From Isochrysis galbana (Eukaryota > Haptophyta > Isochrysidales > Isochrysidaceae): DNA of 64,000 bases. The notes under the pieces were generated by a model. That model was not told where the DNA came from. It made no database searches and saw only the letters and a program-made list of their open reading frames with translations. Both the position numbers and the translations under genes were made by a program. Positions within the stretch are counted from its first letter, which is position 1. Every line of letters begins with the position of its first letter. This document shows positions 10,784 through 22,414 of the stretch, piece after piece. Location: positions 4,222,148-4,286,147 of the forward strand of contig CM030931.1 of assembly GCA_018136815.1 (NCBI GenBank), written 5' to 3'.

Positions 10784-12320
10784 AGTGTGGGCATGGGAGG
10801 TTATTTATTACCTGCCAAGTGTGCAGGGACGTATTCCTAGGAACTCATTTCTTGGGACGTTCTTCCCATGAGATGTATCGATGTATGGTGCACCCGGCCT
10901 AAAGGCTCAAGTTGGGTTTTCAATAACCAAAACCAAAAATCAACGGAAGCGAGGAATAAGACGAGAATTGGAGCGCTGGAACTGCCGCGCCGAGATACGC
11001 ACACTGAACACTGACTAACATTTACATTTAACATTTGCATTTGAAAATTGGAAATGGTCACATTTTTCTTTTCTGGTCGACCGTCTTTAAAGTTAGTTTA
11101 ACTGCTTGCTTGTAAAGTACTATTTACATCCTATATGTAACGGTGCTTCCGCGGAGCTCCCATGGCCCATGGCGGCGGCCGCGCTGGCACTCGCCCGCAC
11201 GCCTAGGGCCTAGGGCTAGCAGGGTTGTGGCTGCATGGCTGCAGAACGCATTGATTGGGAAAAGGCGGCCGGGCCGCGGCTGCGCGCAAGGTCGCGTTCC
11301 GTCGAAAGAAGACCATGTGTTTATTTTTTATTCCGTTTAAATCAATCCCGGAATCATACGATGAACAAACCCCTCCCGCGCGGCGAAGGCTGATGTCGCG
11401 GTGTCGCGATCGCTCGGCATGCGCGAATAAATACGGAAAGAGAGCGCAAAACCCCATTGGCCTCCTACTTATAAAAGTAGTTGGTTGGGGAGGGGGGGGG
11501 GGAGGCGAGGGTTAGGTGGGGAGTGGACCGGCTTGTAGCTCGTAGCCCGTGAAGCCGGCACCGATCTCCTCGAGTAATCCAAGAATTTGGTATGCGCGTA
11601 CGTCCGGAAGATGGGTGACGCGAAGGTGGATGCCACGACGGTCTGTCTGGGTCTGGGTCTTGGTCTGGGACCACCCGAACATGTTGCGCACAAACGATAT
11701 CAATCAACAATTCGAGACCATTATCCGGAACGACAAGGTCGACGCGGCTCGCGGCGTGGATAACGCGACCAAGTTGGGCAAGTGTCTTGCAAAGACTCGC
11801 TTCCGCGTTGAGAACCACGAGCCACGAGCTTCCTAGTTCGACCCTTTCGTGTGTCAATCCGTGCCAGCGCTACCGGAGCCCGTACGAACAAGCACGTGCT
11901 GGCGAACAACGGACGACGGTCACGGTCACGGTCGCCGCCGTGACGCCTCCTCCTCATTGTAAACTTATAAGTATGAACTTATCTGAGACGGGCGAGGAGA
12001 AACAGAGCAAACCACAATAGCAAAGAAAAACGCGCGCGCACAAAACATAATAGCGCGCAAGCGCTTCCGAACGCTACCTGCTCTCTTGTCTCTTGCACTT
12101 CTTTCCATGTTCAATTGACCTCCCCCCATCTCCCCACCCCCCACACGCACCCGACTTTAGAACGAACGTGAAAGCTTCACAACCTCATCACAACCCATAA
12201 CGAAATCTATTGGTATTGGTACTTAAAGGCATGACCGTCGAAAGTCCAACAAATACACTTGCATATTACCCATGACTAGGCCCGTTGTCGGTGTGTGCTT
12301 CCTTGTGTCTTTACGGCATA
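10784..12320. other. Intergenic with a decayed LTR fragment and unassigned frames
   Basis: Apart from the LTR fragment listed separately, the minus strand at 11465-11860 shows overlapping frames (for example 11703-11512 ending in an ELQAGPLPT-type tail) that may be exons of an unknown gene, but I recognise no domain. A short tandem (CAGACC-like, about 11640-11665) lies inside them. No RNA gene is seen. Confidence 0.35.
11346..11454 (-). mobile_element. Fragment of a gypsy LTR
   Basis: About 100 bp match 39330-39428, the distal part of the proposed 3' LTR of the large gypsy element. Shared blocks include CCGGAATCATACGAT, GCGATCGCTCG and AAATACGGAAAGAGAGCGCAAAA. The rest of the LTR is absent or too diverged to see. 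Confidence 0.6.
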
Positions 12321-14122
12321 TCATAGGATACCCGGGATGAAGACGAAGGGGACACGTTGTTTGTACTCGAGCCAGTCAGCTCCATACTTCAGAGAACAGG
12401 CATGGTCGTCACGCCATGCGCGGTGCATGAGCAGTACCGCAAAGTAGACGGGATAAAAATAGGCAATGGGCGTAGTAAATCCGCAGGTGAGCGACCAAGC
12501 GAGACCCATCAACCAGTCGCCAGTGTAGTTGATCTTGCGCGCCATTCCCCACCTGCGTTTCGAGGACGGGGGCGCGCGTTCAGACAGAGTCTGCGCCTAC
12601 TGCAGTGGCCCCATACGAAACGGAAGCGGGTAGAAAGGGCTTAGCCGCCTAACAGCATTCTCCTGCTTGGTGTGACGCTTACCATCCTGACACAAGGAGC
12701 TTTGACCCTCGCTTGGTCTGCATCCATTGCAAATGACGCACTGAATCGGCGTTTGGATCGCGCCGGAATGCGTCTTTTTCCGAGTTGGCACCACGGAATA
12801 TGCAATAGCCCAATAGGTTGAGTAGGGCAATTGTAACGATCGCCCATGTCGGAAGACGAGGGTCGTGGTCAACCAGAAGCCGAGCCTAAACGTGAGGGAA
12901 ACCGTCGTGACACTATCAATGCCTGGGGAAACAGCGGACACGACATCTCTCGCCCAAATATCTCAACCCAGCAACCGCCCCTTTCAGGTTTGTTCGCACC
13001 TGGAGCGAGTACGTGAACGGAACCCAAGCAAGGTCACCAAACGATAGCATGAAACCGAAGCCATCCGTGGTGACATCCATAGTGGTGAGAATCGACTGAA
13101 GAAGCGGAATCGAACAGGCAGTCAAAGGACGGGTGCATTTCGCTGCGTGCTACGCGAGCTGGGCAGCAGAGCCTCGGGGGTGTACGCCTACAGCATGATT
13201 GGATGGTCTAAAAAAACACCTGCTCGTTGTAAAGGCCATCCCAAACGTAGAGGAGTTGAAATGCATTGACAAGCAGCATGGACGGCGAGACGGAGCTATG
13301 CAGCTCATACTGCTTGTACGCCATTCCGAGATTCAATACGGCCCATCCGATGAGGCCTGGGCGCAGCTCGCAGCACACTTTCAGGTCAAGCATGCCGATT
13401 CTTGGATTAAGAGGCCGTCCCATGAAGAAGTCATAGACTGGGTTTTGTGAGTTACCGCCATCGGCGAGCATGCAGCCCGGGACAAAGGAAGACACATAGC
13501 TATAGGCCGCGAGCAGGGTTGAGAGCACGCACGACGCAGTCGCTAGCTGTAGGTAGTGATCGTAGAGCCAACTTAGACTGATGCCAAGGAGAGGTAAGCC
13601 ATGCACACACCCCGCCAGCGAGAGCCAGAAGGCAAGATGCGCATTGATCGGGTACTTGAGGCGGGTGCCATCGCGGAGCATGACGCCATCAACACGGGGC
13701 CCAGGAAGGAGAACGTACAGCGCGCACTGGATGGCTGTCCACCCAACGACCACTGCGAATGTGTCCCAGTCCCAAAGGGGCCTAAGCTCCACACTAGTCA
13801 AAACCTCAAGCACACTCGTCGGAGTCGAGATACAGCCGTGGCGGCCACACGCGGCGTAGAGGCCAATGACAACCAGCGGGAGAAGGAGCATCGTCGAGGC
13901 CGCGCCCCACGGCCCACCGAACTCCAGCTCCGTGGTGACCTTGTTGACAAGCTTCTGACCGTTGGGCGCCTCTGCTGCGCCGCGAGCCTTTGAGGGCGAA
14001 TTAGCACGGCCGTTCGTCAGCGAAGCGGGCGGTGTGGGCGAGGCGGTATTTAAAGCAGTCCTGCTCCTCGCCGCCGGCTCGCTCTGCCTGCTTCGCACCA
14101 GGGAGGCGCTCTCACGCGGCAT
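12321..14122 (-). CDS. ERG24: Delta(14)-sterol reductase (4 exons)
   Basis: This multi-pass ER enzyme reduces the C14=C15 double bond after lanosterol/cycloartenol demethylation. Exons are 14122-13220, 13095-13000, 12885-12683 and 12552-12321. All three introns (124, 114 and 130 bp) are GT-AG, and the 1434-nt sum stays in frame (477 aa). Signatures appear in family order: [17 protein letters not shown] and [14 protein letters not shown] (exon 1), [22 protein letters not shown] (exon 2), [20 protein letters not shown] and LLVSGW (exon 3), then [20 protein letters not shown] and the [14 protein letters not shown]...IPGIL tail (exon 4). The [10 protein letters not shown] form points to C14 reductase/TM7SF2/lamin B receptor rather than DHCR7. 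The first roughly 60 residues are Ser/Ala-rich and not conserved. It is head to head with the ArsA gene. Confidence 0.92.
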
Positions 14123-14733
<611 letters not shown>

Positions 14734-16992
14734 ATGGCGCCAGGCCTGCGTGCCGCCCTGCTGGCGATGCTGGCGGGCGCAGTGGACGGTTGGGCAATGA
14801 GACTTCCAAGCCTGGCCGCTCTCACACCGCGCGCTACACCCCACGCCTCTGCGCACGTCGCCCCCCCCGCCGTTGGCCCCCTCTCACGGCTGCTCTCCAC
14901 TGAAGGCTCCGCCCAGCGCCTCATCTTTGTCGGAGGCAAGGGCGGCGTGGGGAAGACGACGACGTCGAGCGCGATAGCCGTGCGGTGTGCCGATGCAGGT
15001 CTCCGCACGCTCATCGTCTCAACAGATCCCGCACACTCCCTGGGTGACGCGCTCATGCAAGACCTCTCAGGAGGCAAGGCAGTGGACATCATCGGGTGTG
15101 AGAACCTGTCAGCAATGGAGGTGGACACGGAAGATGCTGTAAAGCGGTTCCGCGCGGCAGTGAGCGGCTTTCGCGCGGCAGATCTCGGCCTTGGTGGAAT
15201 CGCCGAGGAGGTGATTGGCCAACTCGGACTTGATGCATTTGCTGATGTGCTGGACAATACGCCTCCTGGCCTCGATGAGCTCCTTGCTCTTGCTGAGGTC
15301 CTCGAACTCGTCCGAACGAGCTCAGCGGGCGGCTCTGTGGTCGACGAGTACGACCGCGTCATATTCGACACGGCCCCAACCGGACATACTCTTCGGCTGC
15401 TCGCCTTCCCCGACTTCCTCGACAACTTGCTGGACAAGCTCATCAAGCTCAAATCTCGTGTGCAGGGCGCGTTGAAGTTGCTCTCCGGCATGATCGGCCC
15501 CTCTGCTAACCCAGCGGCCAAGCTCGAGATGGCGGTTCGACGCTTGGAGGAAGTGCGCAATCGCGTGGTTAATCTTCAGGCGCTGCTCACCAATGCTGAT
15601 ACCACCGATTTCGTTGTCGTTTCCGTGCCAACACGTTTGGCGGTCGCAGAGTCGGCAAGGCTGCTTTCCACTCTTGTGGAGCAGGATGTGCCCGTGCATC
15701 ACCTGGTGGTCAACCAGTTCATTTCGCCCAGGTCGACCCCACAGTATGTGGACAGGATTCATGAAGAGCAACAGCGAGCACTCAAAGACCTTGACTCTGG
15801 TAAGTCAACGCTATCCGAACTGAGTGTGTCACGAGTACCCTTCCTTGAGTCAGAGGTGCGCGGCGTCTATCCATTAAAGTATTTTGGCGCACTCGCCTTT
15901 GGTGGCGAGAACGGCGCGGCGTGGGAGGAGCTGCTCGACTCTCCGAAGGAGCGTTTCGTTCTCGTAGGCGGCAAGGGCGGCGTCGGCAAGTCGACTACCT
16001 CTTCTAGCCTTGCCGTCACCTGTGCAGAACGTGGCTGTAACACGCTCATTGTGTCAACCGATCCGGCCCACTCGCTTGGTGATGCTCTCGATGTTGATCT
16101 CTCAGATGGCAAGCCCAGGAGGATCGAAGGTGTTGCCGGGGGTTCGTTGTGGGCGGTAGAGGTCAAAGTGGACGAGGCGGTCCGTGACTTCAAAGCGTTG
16201 CTCACGGGGCTCGCCGACGAATCTACCCGTGGGAGCGGGCAGATTGGCATCGCCGATTTTGCCAACGTACTCGATGCCGTACCCCCTGGTGTGGACGAGC
16301 TCGTCGCACTCGCAAAGGTGGTGGGGCTTGCGCGACGTAACGAGCTTGGAGTGCGCTTTGACCGCGTGATCATCGACACTGCGCCCACGGGACACACTCT
16401 CCGGTTGCTTTCCTTTCCGCAATTCTTGGACCGATTCATCGATCGTCTTCTTGCTTTGCGCGCTAAGTTTGACTCGGCCACAGCCGCGGTTGGCGTTGCA
16501 ACTAATCTTCTTGGCAATCTCTTCAACGGCGGCAGCAACGCGCAGAGTAGTGGTAAGGACCGCGGGAGCTCGTCGACCGACGACGAGCCCTCTGCTGTGA
16601 AAGCCTTGAAGGACTTCCAAGGGCAAATGCGCGAGTTACAGTTGTTACTGCACGATCACGACGCGTCGGAGTTCGTCATTGTGTCAATCCCGACTGCCCT
16701 TTCGCTCTGTGAAGCAGAGCGGCTACAGGCTGCGCTTAAAAAAGAGGACGTGGCAGTCCGACGTGCTGTACTCAACCGGCTCCTTGACGATGGCAAGCAG
16801 CAATCATTCATCGATCGCCTCGCTAAGGGGCAGAGCCAATGCCTTGACGAACTGTATGAGCTTGGCGAGCGCTCGGACGTCTCAGTCACCCCTGTGCCCT
16901 TATTCGATGTCGAAGTGCGCGCTGTGTACGGACTCCGCGCGCTCGGGAACGCCCTCTTCTCGCCACCGCCGCGTGATGATTTGAACAAATAG
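14734..16992 (+). CDS. Double-domain ArsA/GET3-type ATPase, probably plastid-targeted
   Basis: ArsA/GET3 ATPases deliver tail-anchored membrane proteins or, as bacterial ArsA, drive arsenite pumps. This 752-aa protein has two tandem halves. Each has a P-loop (GGKGGVGKT at about 67-75, GGKGGVGKS at about 412-420), the STDPAHSLGDAL motif, and the switch II motif DTAPTGHTLRLL (about 212 and 548). Both halves keep the catalytic Lys and Asp residues, so both may bind ATP. The ATG at 14734 opens a hydrophobic signal peptide (GLRAALLAMLAGAVDGWA) and then a Pro/Ser/Ala-rich transit-like stretch, fitting a secondary plastid. I see no obvious arsenite-binding Cys triad, so a GET3-like targeting role is more likely than arsenic export. 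The frame may extend upstream to 14635, but that part is microsatellite. No introns. Confidence 0.87.
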   Translation: MAPGLRAALLAMLAGAVDGWAMRLPSLAALTPRATPHASAHVAPPAVGPLSRLLSTEGSAQRLIFVGGKGGVGKTTTSSAIAVRCADAGLRTLIVSTDPAHSLGDALMQDLSGGKAVDIIGCENLSAMEVDTEDAVKRFRAAVSGFRAADLGLGGIAEEVIGQLGLDAFADVLDNTPPGLDELLALAEVLELVRTSSAGGSVVDEYDRVIFDTAPTGHTLRLLAFPDFLDNLLDKLIKLKSRVQGALKLLSGMIGPSANPAAKLEMAVRRLEEVRNRVVNLQALLTNADTTDFVVVSVPTRLAVAESARLLSTLVEQDVPVHHLVVNQFISPRSTPQYVDRIHEEQQRALKDLDSGKSTLSELSVSRVPFLESEVRGVYPLKYFGALAFGGENGAAWEELLDSPKERFVLVGGKGGVGKSTTSSSLAVTCAERGCNTLIVSTDPAHSLGDALDVDLSDGKPRRIEGVAGGSLWAVEVKVDEAVRDFKALLTGLADESTRGSGQIGIADFANVLDAVPPGVDELVALAKVVGLARRNELGVRFDRVIIDTAPTGHTLRLLSFPQFLDRFIDRLLALRAKFDSATAAVGVATNLLGNLFNGGSNAQSSGKDRGSSSTDDEPSAVKALKDFQGQMRELQLLLHDHDASEFVIVSIPTALSLCEAERLQAALKKEDVAVRRAVLNRLLDDGKQQSFIDRLAKGQSQCLDELYELGERSDVSVTPVPLFDVEVRAVYGLRALGNALFSPPPRDDLNK

Positions 16993-19171
16993 CGTGCGCC
17001 GGCGCTCTTCTTCAGCAGAGACTGCCATGGAGGATATGGACAAATATTGGCCCCTTATGACCCCTCGTTACTACTGTTTCACAAGACCACATCTTCTTCG
17101 GGAGCTCCATAGCGCTGTTCGCGGCGTCGGGGTGGCAATCGAGGAGAAGACCAGTGGGTCAATTCCAGACGAAGACTTACAGCACGTAGGTGTGGAGGGA
17201 AGATCGAGAATGGGCGGGATGCACCCTTTTGCGAGCCCTGCCCCAAGCATCAGCGACGAGCGGGTGGAACGATCGCCATATGATAGAGCTAATCGAGGCG
17301 TAATAGGAAATAGTCAGCGTCGCCATTTCGCCAAAAATGCGTCTTCCAGCTGGGATTTGTGCCCAGAAAGATAACATTCGAGTCATCGTGCGGGTGAAGA
17401 AGTGTGCCGCGGGTTTGCCTTCAGCGGAGGCTCAGAAGTAAGAAGGGCTGCAATCTGAGGTTCCGTCTCTTTTTCGGCCGGCACCCCATCATTTTGGTAT
17501 GAGAGTATACCAGCACCGTTGAAGCGTGGTCATCTCCCCCTGTGGAACCGCCACTTCCCCTCTCCATGTGCGGTGTTCGGCGTGCGTGGGCGGTGTCGTG
17601 GGTTAGAACATTTCAGACAGTTTCGACACGCATTCTATAAATGACGAGCAAGCCGCACACCAAACACCCCCACTCCTGTCTTGAGATGCCAGCAGGCAAG
17701 ATGCAGGGTGTGACGCCACAACGAACACATTGCGGAAGTGACGCACGGCCCACGATGGCATCAGTTGCATAAGGTATAAATAATGGTCAACAATCTAACG
17801 CATGAGATATAATTAATGGTATTTTTGCGCGACGATGGCCCTTCTGCTCAGACGGTTGCTCGCATGCCACGGGGCGGGAGAGAGCAAGGCGGCCGGGATT
17901 TTTGTAGCGAGCGCCCGCTTGCTCCCCGGGGCCCTGCTTGGACGGTTCCCCGCATGCCGCCGGGCCGCTGGGCGGATCTTGTATAAGTCATGGTGTCATG
18001 GTCATGGTCAACAAACCGCAAACCGTTTTGCGGCGATGGCCCGCTTGCGGTCTGCGGCAGAATCTGCATGGGGGCGGACCGGGGCGGGTTGGGAGGCGGG
18101 TGGAAGCGGCTCGAGGCGCGCGGCCCCAAGAGGCTTGATTGCCTCCTCAGGGAGGCGTGCTAACAGCCCCCCCCCCCCCCAAGATGATTGGCGTGGCCGA
18201 ACAACCCCCCCCGCTGAGGTGATGTCCCCCAAGGCTTGAGCTTGGCGTGAACAGTTTCCCCCGCGGAGTTCGCCCCCCCCCCCCCCCCCCCCCTCCCGGC
18301 TCCCTGCTACAGGGGGGTAGGGGTCGAAGTTATACCCGAGATGTGGGGGTGTCAACAAAAAAAAGAACCTGAGGTTGCGGCCTCTTCGCCGCCGACACTA
18401 CGGCGCACCAGTATAATGCATATGCACACACAACCATGTAAGCGCGCAGACCCGCGGGCTCCGACGTGCGATTCTTCATGCCCGAAACCTCTCCAACCAC
18501 CATCCCAGAAAATTTGCTGCCGAGTCATAGGATCCACGCTGCGAGCTAACTGCCTGGGCGCCTTAGCATTCACTGTCTCAGCCATGCACAAGCACAAAGA
18601 GGTTCAACATGCCTTGGTTCGCGCCTGACCACCGCACTTCAAGGTCGGCTTGAGCAGCTACACACCAACGTGAACATCTACTGCACTTGAAAATGGATTT
18701 CCCTATGAGGATTTCTCCTGTTTTCCTTTCATTTGTCATTTGTTGGTTCTTGGGTGATGGAGGCAAAGGGGTGGGTGTGATGCTGCAGTAGTGATGGCAC
18801 AGTCACGGCACCGCGCACAGCCCTCTTGGCTATAGCGTTACGCAGTCGCGAACACTATGCGATAACAGCGAGTTGCAGGGCGCTCTCACGCTAGAGTGGC
18901 AGGTCCATGTGCTTCGTTGAGATAGTCAGCAGCGTTTACGCGTTGTCTCATGACGGAATGCACTTTCAAGTGGGATATTGCGCCAAGCCCAAGGCCCAGC
19001 TTCGAGCTCCCGCCAACCACAAGCACAAAAGGACAGGCATGCTGGCAATGCAACCTCTAGATTATATGTGCCGGGCTGAAACCGGTGCGTCTGCTGTTCA
19101 ACGCGGGACAGCATCCTTTGTACATTCAACGTGCCTACTGTCCTCCACTTGAGAAGCTATTGCAAAGACAA
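16993..19171. other. Intergenic, no firm gene
   Basis: A 126-codon frame at 16994-17374 has no recognisable features. The stretch at about 17830-18300 is GC-rich with long C-runs (18166-18180, 18268-18292). On the minus strand, 18583 to about 18490 opens with an ATG and a short plausible peptide ending QQIFWDGGW before a possible GT splice donor; it could be a first exon, but no partner exon was found. Confidence 0.35.
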
Positions 19172-19405
19172 TCACATCCCCGACTGCTCAGCAAAGACTT
19201 GGCCGACGATGGTAGACATCTCGAGGAATTTGAAGGTACAGTTATGTATGCACTGCTCCTCTCGAGGGCGCAGCTGCCGAGTGATTCCAAAGTCCTCGAT
19301 ACATTCATTGAAACAGCGGTCAACGCACTCATTGATACGGATCAGAGCCTTCTTCTGTTCGATTGCCTTCATGGCGAGCATTCTCGAGGCCAACCCCTCC
19401 GACAT
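19172..19405 (-). CDS. TIM9: Small Tim9-like mitochondrial import chaperone
   Basis: Small Tim proteins form hexameric chaperones in the mitochondrial intermembrane space that escort hydrophobic precursors. From the ATG at 19405 (MSEGLASRMLAMKAIEQKK) the product is 77 aa, close to the usual 80-95. It has the twin CX3C motif: CFNEC followed by IEDF, and CIHNC followed by TFKFLEMSTIVGQVF. The CF-x-C-I-x-DF context and the KFL...VG..F end resemble Tim9 more than Tim10. An extra Cys four residues before the first motif (CVDRC) is slightly unusual. The frame stays open upstream to 19540, but those residues look unrelated to the family. No intron is needed. Confidence 0.8.
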   Translation of the reverse strand: MSEGLASRMLAMKAIEQKKALIRINECVDRCFNECIEDFGITRQLRPREEQCIHNCTFKFLEMSTIVGQVFAEQSGM

Positions 19406-19859
19406 CAGCCGACGCGAAACTTGTGCGTGTGACGGCTGCGAGAGAAACCTATCTCGCACAGCACGCTGGCGATGTACACAAGTTGCAGCCGTCACCGTCG
19501 AGGACCGGCAGTGCTGCAGCACGCACCTCCCGCCACGCACCGGCCGCCTTATGTCCGTGTGTTTCTTCAGCGGAGTACTCCATGTATTCTATCAAGTAAA
19601 ATTTACTTGTAGAGGCTATTCGTATCACATGGTGCACAACTCATATCGCTGCAATTTTTCTCCGCCTTTTTCATTCGTTCGGTTTCACAGCAACCTTTGT
19701 TCACACCAGGGAGCAAGGAGGCGCCATCTTGGTAGAAACTTTGTTCTTTCGCGGTCGCGCTCTCGTTCAAGGCCGCGCCGCCAGCGATTGAGCCACCTCC
19801 TTAGGGCAGGCCACGCACGGCCTGTGCCGCACGGCTCCTCCGCCCGCGCGTCTCGAGCA

Positions 19860-20310
19860 CTGGCTCCGCCAAGGTCGCGTTCCGTCTAATATGGGGCATA
19901 ACTCAAGTTGAGCCATCAAATGTCCATACAATAATACTCGAATATGTGTAAACATAACAATATATAATAGTGGTCTTTTGTCTTTTCAGTTTTCAGTTTT
20001 CAGGCCAATTCGACGTAACATTAAAGACAATACTCCCCCGTCTTCATCTTCTTCGGCTTCGTCTTCCTTTTCCTTTACTTCACCGAGGAAGTCCAATGGA
20101 TGTCCAAAATCCAAGATCCTCCCTTCACCCTTCAGGTATGTTTCTATCAACTTTGTCACACGGTGCTGGGTGGGCGCCGCTGTCGAGCTGTCGATCGTCA
20201 TGCGGCATGCGGCGCATTTGTTGTATGCCACACTCGTAAATCACGTTTATGTCAACGTTGAGGTCGCGATCCGTCGAATATGGGACGGAATCAAGTTGAG
20301 CCATCAAATA
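19860..20310 (+). repeat. Pair of diverged direct repeats
   Basis: A block at about 19870-19921 and another at 20262-20310 share the frame GGTCGCG-TCCGTC-AATATGGG followed by TCAAGTTGAGCCATCAAAT. They are about 392 bp apart in the same orientation. Between them the minus strand has a short acidic frame (20231-19986). They could be the edges of a small element or an old tandem duplication. Confidence 0.5.
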
Positions 20311-20941
20311 ATTTGTATTTGTCAAATATCCGTCCGTACCCGTTTACAATAATAATATATTATTGATTCCGGAGCTGTCGGCGGCACGTGAGATTTCCAG
20401 GCGACGGTTTTCCAAAAAAGGAGCAAGAGAAACGCAGGTTTCAAGTTTCATCGCAGGCGCTAGGGACATGGGACATGGACATGGGACATGGGACATGGCT
20501 ATTCAAGAACAAGAATGAGCGGCGGTAATCAGCAATGCCGGTGCTGGCAGCAGAGAGGCCGGCAGCGAGGGGTGGAGTTCCAGCGTTGAGGGGTTGAGTG
20601 AGGCGCCCAACAGGCCGCCGCGCTGTAGGTCGTAGGCCGTAGGTTCGTTCGGGCCGAGCTTCTATCTACCCGAAGCTGTAGACGTCGCTCGTCAGCAGTG
20701 GTGTGGTGCGCTCCACGATCGCCGCCGTCATGCCGTCATGGGGGGCAGGCGAAAGCAAGATCACTCTCTGAGATCACGGGTGGCTGCGTGCTTGCACAAG
20801 GATTTCCGATTTTTCATTCAGGGGCCTTCAGCTCAGCGTCATAGCACATGAATAGACACACTATGTGCTATATCATATTCCATATTATAATGATGATTGG
20901 GCTGTACTAGACAAAAGAAAGATGTGTGATATGTGAAAGAA

Positions 20942-21574
20942 TTACGACACCGATTTCGATGTTGTCAACAAGTAGAATAGGTGTCGGGCAAATGTGACGC
21001 AATTATTTAGGCCGTGGCTAGGACCACCATCTGGACACGGCTTCTCAGCGTATGCAGTCGCCATCACACCATCCACAGCTGCACCCACACTCGAGTCCTT
21101 GTATGTGCGAAGCCCATCCCAAGTATCGCTGATGAGCTCCTTGATGCCTCTGCGAGTCCAGTACTGCCTGTCTACCGCTAGTGAGGAGTGAAGGCATTCT
21201 GTGTACTGTACGTGCAGGGCAGCGGGATCCGTGTCGCTCCAGTGCTCTTGCAAAACGATGTGGGGAAGCCCATCCGAAGTAGTCCGAGCGGTGAGGTCAT
21301 ACTTGAGGAAGATGAAGTTACGCCCTGTCTGATCCATAAGATAGCGGGCCTCTCGTCCGCCGATAGTGAACAGTTCAAAGCGCACCTGCACCCACGCATG
21401 CCGTGGGTGAGGGCCAGCGCCATCGTTGTAGCAGTACCAGATGTCGCTCGCAGTGGCAGAATACAAGGCAGGGGTGTGCAAGCGCCGTGCAAGACACTTG
21501 GCATCATGCCGCATCAGAGACCCTTTGCAAAACTCGACGGACAACCGGCCTCCCATCAGCTTGGGCGAGCACAT
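20942..21574 (-). CDS. Unrecognised protein, likely incomplete at its N-terminus
   Basis: The 210-codon frame has uniform coding character, but I do not recognise the family. It contains an early HAWVQVRFEL segment and a C-terminal GLNNCVTFARHLFYLL segment. An upstream His plus a late Asn-Cys followed by aromatic/hydrophobic residues is loosely like papain-fold peptidases of the PPPDE/LRAT kind; this is a guess from pattern alone. The first about 25 residues look non-conserved, and a second open frame on the same strand (21855-21556) may hold an upstream exon, but I could not place a convincing splice junction. Confidence 0.45.
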   Translation of the reverse strand: MCSPKLMGGRLSVEFCKGSLMRHDAKCLARRLHTPALYSATASDIWYCYNDGAGPHPRHAWVQVRFELFTIGGREARYLMDQTGRNFIFLKYDLTARTTSDGLPHIVLQEHWSDTDPAALHVQYTECLHSSLAVDRQYWTRRGIKELISDTWDGLRTYKDSSVGAAVDGVMATAYAEKPCPDGGPSHGLNNCVTFARHLFYLLTTSKSVS

Positions 21575-21859
21575 TCCGGCTGTGCCGGCGTCGACAGCCT
21601 TCGTCTACAATAAGGCCTAAAATTAGAGTACTCCAGAGCTATACCCCTACGTAAAGTCCCGACAGCAAGCGGCGCGCTCTCTCTGCGCGCGAAAAGCAGT
21701 CGTCCGTCCGTTGATGAAGCGAGCAGAAAAAAGTAGAGCCTGAACATGTCCGCGAACTTGCTGAGGGGGTGCGGGGTCAGTTTGAGCGTGTCCATGAAGA
21801 AGAGCTTGATGGCTCTTGGTCTTGGGCTGAGTTCTTCGTTCTTCACCCTCTTCATGCTG

Positions 21860-22414
21860 CTTCAGCATGCACCACAGCGCTATGTACTTCCCTGGCGCAG
21901 TGCGAAGGCAGGCGCCCCTCTTAATCTCAAGGAACCCTACATGGCATGATGTACATGGTAAATACGGGTTAATCGTGTTTGTACAGAGGCCAAAAACAGC
22001 CCGTTTTCACCGTGTTTCAAATGCCCTTGCCCACCCTAGCAGCAAGCCGGATTTGTGAGGTTCTAGGCCGGTCACTCACGCTTTTTAACAACTATTTTCC
22101 ATCCCTCCTGGGTGTCCAAGGATTCCCCAGGGACCCCCCTTACCTGCCCCCCCTCCCCCCCCCCCCCCCCCGCGAACCCCCTCTACCCCACGAAAATCCA
22201 TGGCGTCGGTGAGTGACTCCCCCGCCTTGTCCGGCCCATGGAGGTCTATTTTGGGAGAATGGGAGGATTGCGCGCGTGAGGGAATCAAAGCAGTGAATGT
22301 CGGGCGAATCCCCATAAGAAACGCGGAGGTTCCGCGTCGGCCGATCGCCGGCTGTCGGCCTCGCAATGGCTGCCAGCTGGTGAGGAGCCCAAGCTCAAGC
22401 GCCTCGCGAGGGAT
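21860..22414. other. Intergenic, no supported gene
   Basis: The stretch holds a C-run (about 22151-22170) and mixed short frames. No recognisable coding or RNA feature is seen. Confidence 0.4.
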
